Assembly: GCA_959600905.1 (NCBI GenBank)
Contig: CAUGNO010000004.1
Location: 62,001 to 126,000, forward strand
Source of the DNA: UMGS1975 sp959600905
GTDB taxonomy: Bacteria > Bacillota > Clostridia > Christensenellales > QAND01
Direction of reading: 5' to 3'
DNA: 64,000 nt
This document shows, piece by piece, positions 33,639-41,990 of this stretch. How positions within the stretch are numbered: the first letter of the stretch is position 1; each line of letters starts with the position of its first letter. The notes beneath the pieces were generated by a model. The model was given only the letters and a program-made list of their open reading frames with translations, had not been told where the DNA came from and made no database searches. Both the position numbers and the translations under genes were made by a program.

Positions 33639-34943
33639 ATGTTCAATCCTCAGGTAGAGACGATGGCGCGGAGCGAAATACAGGCGCTGCAACTTAATCG
33701 GCTGCAAAAAACGGTAGAGAGATGCTACCATAACAGCCGCTTTTATAGGGAAAAGATGGACGCCTTGGGCGTAAAGCCGGAAGACATCCAGACGCTGGAT
33801 GACATAAGGCGGCTGCCCTTTACCAACAAAACAGATTTGCGCGACAATTACCCGTTTGGGCTGTTTTCTGCACCGATGGAGGAGATTGTCCGCGTACACG
33901 CATCGAGCGGGACGACCGGTAAGCCGACCACGGTAGGGTACACCAAAAATGATATTGATGCCTGGGCGGAATGCACGGCGCGCGCCTTGGGTTGTGCGGG
34001 AGGCAGGAAAAACGATGTAGTCCAGATTTCCTACGGATATGGCTTGTTCACTGGAGGCCTGGGGCTGCATTATGGAGCGGAGAGACTGGGCGCTACCGCG
34101 CTGCCCACTTCTTCAGGGAATACCCAGCGGCAGATCATGCTGATGCAGGATTTTGGCACAAGCATTTTGGCCTGTACGCCCTCCTATGCGCTGATGCTAG
34201 GCGAAACCATGCGCGATATGGGGATTGATACCAATAAGCTGCGGCTCAGGGCAGGCACCTTTGGCGCCGAGCCTTGGACTGAGGGCATGCGCCGGCAAAT
34301 TGAAGATCTGATGGGTATTGATGCGCTAGATATTTATGGACTATCCGAAACGATGGGCCCCGGCGTGGCCATCGAATGCAAAGAGGAAAAACACGGCCTG
34401 CATATCTGGGAAGACCAGTTCCTGGTAGAGATATTGGACCCAGAGACATGCGAGCCAGTGCCGGACGGCGAGGTGGGGGAACTTGTGATCACCACCATCA
34501 ACAAAGAGGGCATGCCAACGCTTAGATACCGCACGCACGACCTAACCTCCATCATCCCGGAGCCGTGCAGCTGTGGGCGCACACACCGTAAAATTGAACG
34601 CCTGAAAGGCCGTACAGACGATATGCTTATCGTGCGCGGCGTCAATGTGTTCCCGAGCCAGGTGGAAACCGTGCTTACAAAGGTCAAGGGCGTTATGCCG
34701 CATTATTTGATTGTTGTGGATCGTGTGCATAATTCTGATACAATGGAAGTACAGGTAGAGTTGCATCCGGACGCGGTGAGCGATACGGTGAAAAATATCG
34801 AGGAGATCCGCGCTACGCTGTCCAAGGAATTGCAAAGCTATTTGGGCATCAGCGCCAAGGTACGCCTATTGCCGCCCAAAGAGCTGGAACGCAGCGAAGG
34901 GAAGGCAAAGCGCGTGATCGACAAGCGCAAATTTGACAACTAA
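33639..34943 (+). CDS. paaK: Phenylacetate-CoA ligase family enzyme, copy 2
   Basis: 434 residues, clear paralogue of the copy at 29999. Motifs: VHASSGTTGKPTTVGYTKNDI, SYGYGLFTGGLGLHYGAERLG, IYGLSETMGPGVAIECKEEKHGLHIWEDQ, LRYRTHDLTSIIPEPCSCGRTHRK and MLIVRGVNVFPSQVETVL. Here the phosphate loop ends GKPT as in most PaaK proteins, while copy 1 has GSST. ATG 33639 follows GCAGGGGGC. Two PaaK copies flanking iorAB suggest different acyl groups (for example phenyl, indolyl, hydroxyphenyl); this specificity is inference. Confidence 0.92.
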   Translation: MFNPQVETMARSEIQALQLNRLQKTVERCYHNSRFYREKMDALGVKPEDIQTLDDIRRLPFTNKTDLRDNYPFGLFSAPMEEIVRVHASSGTTGKPTTVGYTKNDIDAWAECTARALGCAGGRKNDVVQISYGYGLFTGGLGLHYGAERLGATALPTSSGNTQRQIMLMQDFGTSILACTPSYALMLGETMRDMGIDTNKLRLRAGTFGAEPWTEGMRRQIEDLMGIDALDIYGLSETMGPGVAIECKEEKHGLHIWEDQFLVEILDPETCEPVPDGEVGELVITTINKEGMPTLRYRTHDLTSIIPEPCSCGRTHRKIERLKGRTDDMLIVRGVNVFPSQVETVLTKVKGVMPHYLIVVDRVHNSDTMEVQVELHPDAVSDTVKNIEEIRATLSKELQSYLGISAKVRLLPPKELERSEGKAKRVIDKRKFDN

Positions 34944-34963
34944 CATTTTAGGAGGGCGAGCTT

Positions 34964-35401
34964 ATGACACTGAAACAGATTTCCGTTTTTTTGGAAAACA
35001 AGCAGGGCACCTTGGCAGAGGCGACGAAGGTATTGGGCGAAAACGGCATTGACCTCATTGCGTTGTCCATTGCGGATACGGCGGATTTTGGCATTATGCG
35101 TTGTATTGTGAACCAGCCGGATAAGGCGTTGGCGTTGCTGGCGGAGCATGGGTTTGCCGCTTCTACGACGGAAGTGCTGGCCGTAGAGGTGCCGGATCAG
35201 CCCGGCGGGCTGGCCAGCGTGTTGATGCTGCTGGATAAAAATGATCTGAATGTGGAATATCTCTATTCCTTTGTTCGGACACCCAACGAAAATGCGTTGA
35301 TTATGTTCCGTGTAGAGGATACGGAAAAATGTGCGGCACTGCTGAAAGAAAACAGCATCCGGGTATTTTCGCTGGAGGAAATTTTATCATCCGTGGATTG
35401 A
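34964..35401 (+). CDS. Double ACT-domain protein
   Basis: 145 residues of two ACT domains (about 1-70 and 70-145), small-molecule-binding modules usually sensing amino acids. The first runs LKQISVFLENKQGTLAEATKVLGENGIDLIALSIAD, the second VLAVEVPDQPGGLASVLMLLDKNDLNVEYLYSFV. No catalytic domain is attached. ATG 34964 follows TTAGGAGGGC. It is the last gene of the paaK-ior operon and often neighbours ior/paaK in Clostridia; a role in sensing aromatic amino acids is plausible. Confidence 0.88.
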   Translation: MTLKQISVFLENKQGTLAEATKVLGENGIDLIALSIADTADFGIMRCIVNQPDKALALLAEHGFAASTTEVLAVEVPDQPGGLASVLMLLDKNDLNVEYLYSFVRTPNENALIMFRVEDTEKCAALLKENSIRVFSLEEILSSVD

Positions 35402-35419
35402 TGTGAGGGTAATGAAACG

Positions 35420-36523
35420 ATGAGAGCAACCTATGCGCAGATCGACCTATCGGCCATAGCGCACAACGTATCGCTGGTAAAGAAAAACGCAGGGCAAGCG
35501 GAGATGATGGCGGTCGTTAAGGCGGACGCCTACGGCCATGGCGCTATACCGGTGGCCAGGACGGCCCTTGAAAACGGCGCGAAGTGGCTGGCAGTGGCAA
35601 CGGCAGAAGAGGCGGAGGAGCTGCGCGATGCGGGCTTTATCTGCCCTGTGCTGGTCTTGGGCGCTCTGGATGAGGAGGACTGCGCGCTTTGCGTAGCACG
35701 CGGCATCTCCGTATCGGTTTCTAATGCAGAGCAGCTGCGTTGGATGCATCAGGCGGCGAAAAGGGAAAACACGACCGCTAAGGCCCATTTAAAAATTGAC
35801 ACGGGATTTCATAGGCTGGGTGCAGTGCCCGAACAGCTGCCGTCGCTTTTGGAGGCTTTCTCCCATTATCCAAATGTGAAGATGGAGGGCATGTTTACGC
35901 ACTTTGCGGCAGCAGATGCAGCAGACGATGCGTTTGTGGATACGCAGGTGCTCCGCTTTCAGCAGGCAGAGCAAATGGTACAGCAGGCGGGCTTTACGCC
36001 TATCGTCCACATTTCGAACAGCGCAGCAACCTTGAGAAGGCCGGAATTAAGACGGGATATGGTACGTGCGGGCATCATCCTATATGGATATATGCCCAGC
36101 GAAGAGATGCCGGAAAAGGTGGATCTATGGCCTGCTATGAGCTGGAAAAGCATGGTGTTGGATATCCATACCATAGAGCCGGGAGAAACGGTGGGGTATG
36201 GCCGTACCTATACTGCGCATGAGCAAAGAAGGGTTGCTACCTTGCCGATGGGATATGCAGACGGATACCGGCGGGCTCTTTCCAACAAGGGGCAGGTGCT
36301 GGTCTGCGGGCAGCGCGCTCCCGTATTGGGGCGCATCTGCATGGACCATTTTATGGTGGATATTACGGAAATTCCCCAGGCAGAGATTGGCGCGGAGGTG
36401 GTGTTGCTGGGTAGGCAGGGCGACCAAGCCATTTGGGCGGACGAGATGGCCGGCTGGCTTGACACCATTTCCTACGAAATCCTGACGGATCTTTCAAAAC
36501 GAGTACCAAGGGTGTATGTATGA
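35420..36523 (+). CDS. alr: Alanine racemase
   Basis: 367 residues. PLP-dependent conversion of L- to D-alanine for peptidoglycan. The PLP lysine is in AVVKADAYGHGAIPVARTALE; other motifs are HLKIDTGFHRLG, MFTHFAAADA, RAGIILYGYMP, the catalytic Tyr in VGYGRTYTAHEQRRVATLPMGYADGY and MDHFMVDITEIP. Length is typical. ATG 35420 has GAGGGT ten bases upstream. Its TGA overlaps the next start (ATGA-like), so alr and the cyclo-ligase gene are coupled. Confidence 0.96.
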   Translation: MRATYAQIDLSAIAHNVSLVKKNAGQAEMMAVVKADAYGHGAIPVARTALENGAKWLAVATAEEAEELRDAGFICPVLVLGALDEEDCALCVARGISVSVSNAEQLRWMHQAAKRENTTAKAHLKIDTGFHRLGAVPEQLPSLLEAFSHYPNVKMEGMFTHFAAADAADDAFVDTQVLRFQQAEQMVQQAGFTPIVHISNSAATLRRPELRRDMVRAGIILYGYMPSEEMPEKVDLWPAMSWKSMVLDIHTIEPGETVGYGRTYTAHEQRRVATLPMGYADGYRRALSNKGQVLVCGQRAPVLGRICMDHFMVDITEIPQAEIGAEVVLLGRQGDQAIWADEMAGWLDTISYEILTDLSKRVPRVYV

Positions 36524-37089
36524 TGGAAAAACAAATACAGCGCAAAAATGCACGGCAAAGGCGCAGCCTGCTTTCCCCACAGGTAAGGCAGGAATATTCC
36601 GTGATGGCGGCGGAAAATGCCATGATGCTGCTGGAGGGTTCCAAGGCAGATGTGGTGATGATTTATGCCTCCACAGCAGAGGAAACCAGCACCTGGCCGC
36701 TGATGGATCAGCTGCTAATGCGCGGATACTATCCGGTTTTTCCTTTGGTGCAAGGCGAGAAGATGGTGCCTATCATGTGGGATGAAAACACGGTATTTGT
36801 ATCCAATAAGATGGGAATTTTGGAGCCGGTAGGCGGTACAGAGGTACCGCTGGAGGAGATTCAATTTGTCATTGTGCCCGGGCTGGCCTTTGATGAGGAT
36901 GGAAACCGATTGGGGCAGGGCGGCGGATATTACGACCGATTTTTACCGCAAACGCATGCGCTGCGGGTAGGGTACTGCTTTCAGACCCAGATGGTGCGCC
37001 GCCTTGATCCGGAGCCGCACGATGTAAAAATGGATTATATTTGTACCGAAATTTATACCTACGATTGTGCCAAAAAACAAACAAAATAA
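36520..37089 (+). CDS. 5-formyltetrahydrofolate cyclo-ligase
   Basis: 189 residues of the MTHFS/YgfA family, which converts 5-formyl-THF to 5,10-methenyl-THF with ATP. The N-terminal basic helix KNARQRRSLLSPQVRQEY binds phosphate; the family signature is VPGLAFDEDGNRLGQGGGYYDRFLP, followed by GYCFQTQMV. Two adjacent ATG codons (36520, 36523) fit; the first overlaps the alr stop. The gene carries one-carbon metabolism next to cell-wall synthesis, with no obvious link. Confidence 0.93.
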   Translation: MMEKQIQRKNARQRRSLLSPQVRQEYSVMAAENAMMLLEGSKADVVMIYASTAEETSTWPLMDQLLMRGYYPVFPLVQGEKMVPIMWDENTVFVSNKMGILEPVGGTEVPLEEIQFVIVPGLAFDEDGNRLGQGGGYYDRFLPQTHALRVGYCFQTQMVRRLDPEPHDVKMDYICTEIYTYDCAKKQTK

Positions 37090-37160
37090 CGGTAGAATGT
37101 GGGATTTTCTTGCATATTCAATGCAATGATAGTAAAATCATACAAAGGAGTACCTAGAGA

Positions 37161-37745
37161 TTGAAGATCGTAGGCGGAAGCGCACGTGGACGCATCATAG
37201 AGGCGCCCCCAGGGCGGAACACCAGACCGACCAGCGCCGTGCTGAGAGAGGCCCTGTTTGGCATTCTTTCCGGGACGGTACCGCAGGCGCGGGTGTTGGA
37301 TTTGTTTTGTGGAGGCGGGGCCATTGCGCTGGAAGCCATCAGCCGCGGAGCAAAGCAGGCTGTTTTGATAGACGCCGATGCCAAGGCGATACAAACGGCG
37401 TCTAAAAACTGCAAAGCGCTTCGGATGGACGAGCAGTGCAGAATCTATCGCAACGATTTTGAAAAGGCGCTCCGGATCTTGAAAAGAAAAGGCGAACAGT
37501 TTGATTTTGTATACGTAGACCCTCCTTATCAGGGCGGCTTGTACGAAGCGGCGCTGAAAGGGCTCTTTCCGTCGTTGGTGGCGGAAAGGGGCGTCGTTGT
37601 TTTGGAACACGCGGCAACGGACGAGATGCCCTTCCTACCGTCGATATGCAAAAAAGGCAGGACACGGGTATACGGCACAAGGGCCATTACCTTTTATACA
37701 GGAGCAGAAGAGCATGAGGATCGGGGTTTTCCCAGGCAGCTTTGA
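37161..37745 (+). CDS. rsmD: 16S rRNA (guanine-966-N2)-methyltransferase RsmD
   Basis: 194 residues. RsmD (YlbH in Bacillus) methylates G966 of 16S rRNA. KIVGGSARGRIIEAPPGRNTRPTSAVLREALFGIL is the classic start; VLDLFCGGGAIALEAISRGA binds SAM; the catalytic motif is DFVYVDPPYQGGLYE. The start is TTG 37161 after AAAGGAG. It overlaps the coaD start by 32 bp, as part of the conserved rsmD-coaD-ylbJ-ylbK cluster. Confidence 0.94.
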   Translation: MKIVGGSARGRIIEAPPGRNTRPTSAVLREALFGILSGTVPQARVLDLFCGGGAIALEAISRGAKQAVLIDADAKAIQTASKNCKALRMDEQCRIYRNDFEKALRILKRKGEQFDFVYVDPPYQGGLYEAALKGLFPSLVAERGVVVLEHAATDEMPFLPSICKKGRTRVYGTRAITFYTGAEEHEDRGFPRQL

Positions 37746-38193
37746 TCCGCTGACGAGCGGCCACTATGATTTGATTGAACGGGCAGCGGCGCTGGTGGAC
37801 TGCTTATACGTTGCTGTGCTGAAAAATAGCGATAAGACACCGCTGTTTACCCTGAAACAGCGCAAGGAAATGATCGAATCGACTACGGCGTTGCTGCCGA
37901 ATGTCAAGGTGGAGGCGTTTGAGGGCCTATTGGTGGACTTTGCCCGGCAGAAGGGTGCGTCGGTATTGTTTCGCGGTTTAAGAAATCAGCTGGATTACGA
38001 GCAAGAGACGATGTTGGCGACAGTTAACCACCGCTTGGCGCCGGAGATACAGACAGTATGCCTTTTTTCAAAGCCGGAATGGACTTTTCTGTCCAGCAGC
38101 ATCGTCAAGGAGATGCTGCGGTATGGGCAGGATATTAGAGGGCTGGTACCGGCACAGATTTATGATAAAATACGTGCTGAACTGCATCAGTAA
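37714..38193 (+). CDS. coaD: Phosphopantetheine adenylyltransferase
   Basis: 159 residues of the CoaD family, penultimate step of CoA synthesis. Motifs: RIGVFPGSFDPLTSGHYDLIERAA (the SGH ATP-binding site), VAVLKNSDKTPLFTLKQRKEMI, VLFRGLRNQLDYEQETMLATVN and FLSSSIVKEMLRYGQDIRGLVP. The longer frame to 37597 is antisense to the family start and overlaps rsmD; the ATG at 37714 is six bases after GCAGAAGA with AGGAG nearby. Confidence 0.95.
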   Translation: MRIGVFPGSFDPLTSGHYDLIERAAALVDCLYVAVLKNSDKTPLFTLKQRKEMIESTTALLPNVKVEAFEGLLVDFARQKGASVLFRGLRNQLDYEQETMLATVNHRLAPEIQTVCLFSKPEWTFLSSSIVKEMLRYGQDIRGLVPAQIYDKIRAELHQ

Positions 38194-38211
38194 TTGAGGA
38201 GGACTTTCCAA

Positions 38212-38688
38212 ATGGATAGCGAATTGATCAACTGTATGGATATGCTGGAAGAGGAACTGGAAGAAAGCAAAAAGGCGTTGTTTTCTTCTTCGTTCAAAAA
38301 AGTGGATACCGAACGGATGTATGAGATCCTGGAAGATATGCGCGCGGCATATCCGGAGGAGCTGAGGCAGGCGGAACGGATTATTTCCGACAAGATGCGC
38401 ATCATGGCAGACGCAAAGGCGGATGCAGAGCGTATGATTCGCGATGCAGAGCAACGGGCCAATCAGCTGGTGGACGAACATGAAATCGTGCAGGCAGCGA
38501 CGGACAAGGCACGGCAGATTTTGGCTGCGGCGCAGAAAAATGCGCGGGATGTTCGAGAGGGCGCCAAGGGCTATGCAGAGGATTTGATGCAGGATGTGGA
38601 AGGGTATTTGGAAGAATACATCGATATGGTGAGAAAAAACAGAGAATCCCTATCCGGCAAAGGCGAAACACAAAGACGTGCGGATTAA
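38212..38688 (+). CDS. Coiled-coil protein downstream of coaD
   Basis: 158 residues, almost entirely helical and charged. MEELEESKKALF leads into long coiled coil (ERIISDKMRIMADAKADAERMIRDAEQRANQLVDEH) with ATP-synthase-b-subunit-like heptads, and a second helix near residues 100-150. No membrane segment. Such proteins occur at this place in clostridial genomes; function is unknown, a DivIVA- or b-subunit-like scaffold is possible. ATG 38212 follows GAGGAGGAC. Its end meets ylbJ convergently with a 4-bp overlap. Confidence 0.75.
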   Translation: MDSELINCMDMLEEELEESKKALFSSSFKKVDTERMYEILEDMRAAYPEELRQAERIISDKMRIMADAKADAERMIRDAEQRANQLVDEHEIVQAATDKARQILAAAQKNARDVREGAKGYAEDLMQDVEGYLEEYIDMVRKNRESLSGKGETQRRAD

Positions 38689-38708
38689 CCGCACGCCTTT
38701 TTTTTACG
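38677..38708 (+). terminator. Terminator after the coiled-coil gene
   Basis: CGTGCGG/CCGCACG stem with a 5-nt loop holding the stop codon, then eight T residues. Confidence 0.88.
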
Positions 38709-39845
38709 CTTTTGAAACGCTAGGGTATACAGACTCATAGCACAGCATAGCAGCGCGAGAAAAAGCGCAGTAATGCCGAGCGTGCCTGTGCTTAGCAAAA
38801 GCCGCTGACCAAAGGAAAATACCGGCGCCGCGGCAACGGATGTAACTGCGGCGGTAGGAAATGCACGGACGCAAACGCTGCATAGCACAAAGGCAAGTAC
38901 GCCGTGTACTGTTTTGAAGAAAAGCGATTCGGAAAACCGGACGCCGCAGGGAGAAAGAAAGAGCGCCTGCTGGGATTGGATACAAAGACCGCCAAAGCTT
39001 ATGAGCGCACACAATAATGGCAACAATGAGAGAGCGGGGTATCCGGTGGCACAGAGTGAAAGACAGCCGTCCGTCATTTCAAACAGGCCGCGGAGAAACG
39101 GCAGAGCCAGCTGCGCAGGGTATCCAACGAGCAGGAAGAACGGCCATAGCAGCTTTGCCAGCAAAGGCAGAAGACCGATGGCCAGCAGAAGGTTGGATAA
39201 GGTAAAGAAAAAGACGATAAAGCCGCCGACGGAGAGCAAAGCGGTCACGGATTCCTGCACGGCAGCAATAAAACAGCGATTGAAAGGAACAGGCGCAATG
39301 CTTTTCAAAGAGGCCGGCTGCTGCATGCGTTTTTTTTCGTTGGGGAGGCAGAGGCGTGCGATTTGGCCCGTTAAAAAAGCGGCCAAAAGATGCGGCAAAA
39401 ACAGCAGCCATGCCAAGCGAGGCCGGCCAAGCATCGAAGCGGCAATGATGGAAAAGACAAAAGAGGGGCCAACGGTGGAGGCAAAGGCCATGGTGCGCCT
39501 GGCCTGGAGCAATGTCAGCTGCTTTGCCTCAAACAGAGAAGCGGTGGCGCGGGCTCCGTTTGGATAGCCGCTGACAAGCGATAAAAAGACCGGTAAGGCG
39601 CTTTGCCCGGGTAGGCCAAAAAGAGGACGCATCAAAGGCTGCAGACGCTTGGATAGCACAGTAGCGGCCCCAAGCTTGGTGAATAGACTGGTGGCAACAA
39701 AGAAAGGGAAGAGCGCTGGGAGCACGGATTGCGCGAAGGCAGAAAGCCCGTTTTTTGCCCCCTGTAAAGCTTGGACAGGATACAGTAAAATGAGTATAAT
39801 AAGAACAGCGGATAATAGATAGGGAAATGTGCGTTTGATACGCAT
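38685..39845 (-). CDS. ylbJ: YlbJ-type sporulation integral membrane protein
   Basis: 386 residues with about nine or ten membrane segments. The N-terminus has LSAFAQSVLPALFPFFVATSLFTKLG and the diagnostic LSLVSGYPNGARATASLFEAKQLTL; later AFASTVGPSFVFSIIAASML and a C-terminal block. In Bacillus YlbJ is needed for spore heat resistance, and together with its neighbours forms the same cluster. ATG 39845 follows AAGGAG. It is divergent from ylbK (58 bp between starts). Presence suggests that the lineage sporulates or did so. Confidence 0.9.
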   Translation of the reverse strand: MRIKRTFPYLLSAVLIILILLYPVQALQGAKNGLSAFAQSVLPALFPFFVATSLFTKLGAATVLSKRLQPLMRPLFGLPGQSALPVFLSLVSGYPNGARATASLFEAKQLTLLQARRTMAFASTVGPSFVFSIIAASMLGRPRLAWLLFLPHLLAAFLTGQIARLCLPNEKKRMQQPASLKSIAPVPFNRCFIAAVQESVTALLSVGGFIVFFFTLSNLLLAIGLLPLLAKLLWPFFLLVGYPAQLALPFLRGLFEMTDGCLSLCATGYPALSLLPLLCALISFGGLCIQSQQALFLSPCGVRFSESLFFKTVHGVLAFVLCSVCVRAFPTAAVTSVAAAPVFSFGQRLLLSTGTLGITALFLALLCCAMSLYTLAFQKRKKKACG

Positions 39846-39903
39846 GGCGAACTCCTTAATATTAAGTTGGTTGGTTTACCTTATGCAAAGGAGCAAGACA
39901 AAT

Positions 39904-40713
39904 ATGAGCGAGCAGAAGAAACGACCCATGGTAGGGCTGGCGCTTGGCGGCGGATCCGCCAGGGGCTTTGCGCACATCGGGGTCATCCGCGCTCTGCAAG
40001 AGAATAAAATTCCCGTAGATGTGGTCAGCGGATGCTCCATGGGAGCAATCATAGGCGCTATTTATTGCGCGGGGGGCGATTTGGAGCTGCTGTTAAAGAT
40101 TTGCATGCAAATGACTGCCCGAGAGATGATGGATCTTGTCGTTCCAAGACGTGGTTTGGTCAAGGGTGCAAAGTTTGAGAATCTGATACAGCTGTTTACC
40201 AAAAATAGGGATTTCGATCAGATGGATATCCCCTTTGCCTGCGTGGCCTGTGATCTATGGGCGGGTAAGACAAAGCTATTTAACAGCGGCAAGGTGTACC
40301 CTGCTGTGCGGGCGAGCATGAGCATCCCCGGAATCTTTGAACCAAAATGGATCGATGGCGTGATGTATGTGGATGGCGGTATTTTGGACAATGTGCCGGT
40401 AGATGCCGCCAAAGAGCTGGGGGCCGATATTGTGATTGGATCGGATGTATGCATCCATAAAGCGGAGCCGGCAGAACCCAGCCAGAGGCTTATCGATATT
40501 TTGTACCGTGCTACGGATCTTTTGGAATATCAGGCGAACAAGCACCAGCTTAGCCAAGCCGATGTGCTGATTTCGCCGCAGGTAGGGTTTATAGACCAGT
40601 TTGAAGTGGAAAAGAGCGCACAGTGTGCGGAAATAGGGTACAAGACAACATTGGCAAAGATGGATCAGATCAAGGAATGCATTTACGGACGGGTAGACAG
40701 CGAAGCCGTATAA
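39904..40713 (+). CDS. ylbK: Patatin-like phospholipase (YlbK/RssA type)
   Basis: 269 residues. Oxyanion hole GLALGGGSARGFAHIGVI, nucleophile GCSMGA (G-x-S-x-G) and the catalytic Asp in VDGGILDNVPVDAAKELGAD form the Ser-Asp dyad of patatins. It likely hydrolyses acyl chains of lipids in the cytosol or at the membrane. The ATG at 39904 follows AAAGGAG; a longer frame from 39829 overlaps ylbJ upstream region and is rejected. Its 3' end overlaps the convergent tmcAL gene by 31 bp. Confidence 0.92.
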   Translation: MSEQKKRPMVGLALGGGSARGFAHIGVIRALQENKIPVDVVSGCSMGAIIGAIYCAGGDLELLLKICMQMTAREMMDLVVPRRGLVKGAKFENLIQLFTKNRDFDQMDIPFACVACDLWAGKTKLFNSGKVYPAVRASMSIPGIFEPKWIDGVMYVDGGILDNVPVDAAKELGADIVIGSDVCIHKAEPAEPSQRLIDILYRATDLLEYQANKHQLSQADVLISPQVGFIDQFEVEKSAQCAEIGYKTTLAKMDQIKECIYGRVDSEAV

Positions 40714-41807
40714 TCCAAGCCGCAGGGCTGATGGGAAAGCAGGGCATAGAGATCGGTAGCGCGCTGTTCAAGGGAAAGCTGTTGGTTTTCCGGCAGAGCG
40801 GCGGCGTTTGTACAGATCGGAAGCGGGGAATGCTTTAGCGCGTGGCGCACCGTCTGCGCGCTTGGGTTGAGTGCCAGCAGCTGGGCGTAAGTAGGACCTT
40901 GGCGGTTGGCAGACTGCATATCCTGCTGCGTGATGCCCAAATACGCGCAGCACAAAAGCCGCTTGATGCGGGAAAGCGGGTAGCGCTTGGTTTGGCAGAG
41001 AGAGAGCAGATCGGAGAGCGTGACGGCCTGACGGGCGGCCTGCAACAACCTATTTTCCAATCCCTCGGTGACAAAGGGCAACGTATGGAATGCGTCGGCA
41101 TCCATGCTGCGAAGCCTGTATAGAAGGGAGGGTTCCATGGCATTGAAATCAACGAGGGGATGCGTTTGAAGCGCGTCTTTCGTATACGCTGGCAGGCCGG
41201 TAAACTGTCCGCTTGATAGGCCGGAGCGGCATTGGCTGCTGGAATAGGGCAGCGCACGGGGCAGGGCAAAGGGCGTGATTTGAAGATTATAGCGCTGGAT
41301 AGCCTTCAAATATTCCACGCCAAGCAAGGCGTTGGGTAAAAATGCTTCGTTGGGGAAAGATGGAAGTATCTGTTGTACAGCCTTTTGAAAGGCGGCAGGA
41401 TAGCTGGCCCCATCGGAAAGGGCGGCAGACAATGCCTGCTTGAGCGCCGGCGGCTCGTGAAGAGAGAGATGCGCCAGGCGGGAAAGCAGCTGCGTTTGCA
41501 CAAGTTCACTGCCAAAGCAAAGGTGCGTAGCCCCAAGACCGGCGGCTAGACGGACAGCGCCCGAAGCAAAGCCCTCGGCGGATTGCAGAGAATAAAGACA
41601 AGGCAGCGCAAAGACGGCATCTGCACCGGCTTTTAGTGCACACTGGGCGCGCGTAAATTTATCCAATACGGCGGGTTCGCCGCGCTGGACAAAGGAGCCG
41701 CTCATGATGCAGACCACAGAGCCAAACCTGCGTTTGGCCTGCTCTATCTGCCAGGCATGCCCCAAATGAAGGGGATTGTATTCACAAATGATGGCGCATA
41801 GTTGCAT
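40683..41807 (-). CDS. tmcAL: tRNA(Met) cytidine acetate ligase TmcAL
   Basis: 374 residues (YlbM family). TmcAL activates acetate with ATP and acetylates the wobble cytidine of elongator tRNA-Met. The nucleotidyl-transferase fold shows QLCAIICEYNPLHLGHAWQIEQAKR (HxGH), CIMSGSFVQRGEPAVLDKFTRA, and LPCLYSLQSAEGFASGAVRL. Start ATG 41807 follows TGGAGGATC; a longer frame to 41834 is unsupported. Member of the ylb cluster, transcribed against ylbK. Confidence 0.9.
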   Translation of the reverse strand: MQLCAIICEYNPLHLGHAWQIEQAKRRFGSVVCIMSGSFVQRGEPAVLDKFTRAQCALKAGADAVFALPCLYSLQSAEGFASGAVRLAAGLGATHLCFGSELVQTQLLSRLAHLSLHEPPALKQALSAALSDGASYPAAFQKAVQQILPSFPNEAFLPNALLGVEYLKAIQRYNLQITPFALPRALPYSSSQCRSGLSSGQFTGLPAYTKDALQTHPLVDFNAMEPSLLYRLRSMDADAFHTLPFVTEGLENRLLQAARQAVTLSDLLSLCQTKRYPLSRIKRLLCCAYLGITQQDMQSANRQGPTYAQLLALNPSAQTVRHALKHSPLPICTNAAALPENQQLSLEQRATDLYALLSHQPCGLDYTASLSTRP

Positions 41808-41893
41808 AGCGATCCTCCATTGCCGCAAAATCAAAGATATCGGTATTATAACAGAAAAGAAATGAAAACCCAGGAAAATTCATAGGATTTTCC

Positions 41894-41922
41894 TTGAAAC
41901 CCAAGAAGCCTGGGTGTACAAT
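41894..41922 (+). promoter_or_regulatory. Promoter of pta-ackA
   Basis: TTGAAA, a 17-bp spacer and TACAAT. The spacer has a small inverted repeat ACCCA/TGGGT. Confidence 0.65.
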
Positions 41923-41990
41923 ACATCGGGGTTTCCAACATATCCCAGTTGTATGAAAGTTTGTAACCTTGAAGGGAGATACACATCTTG

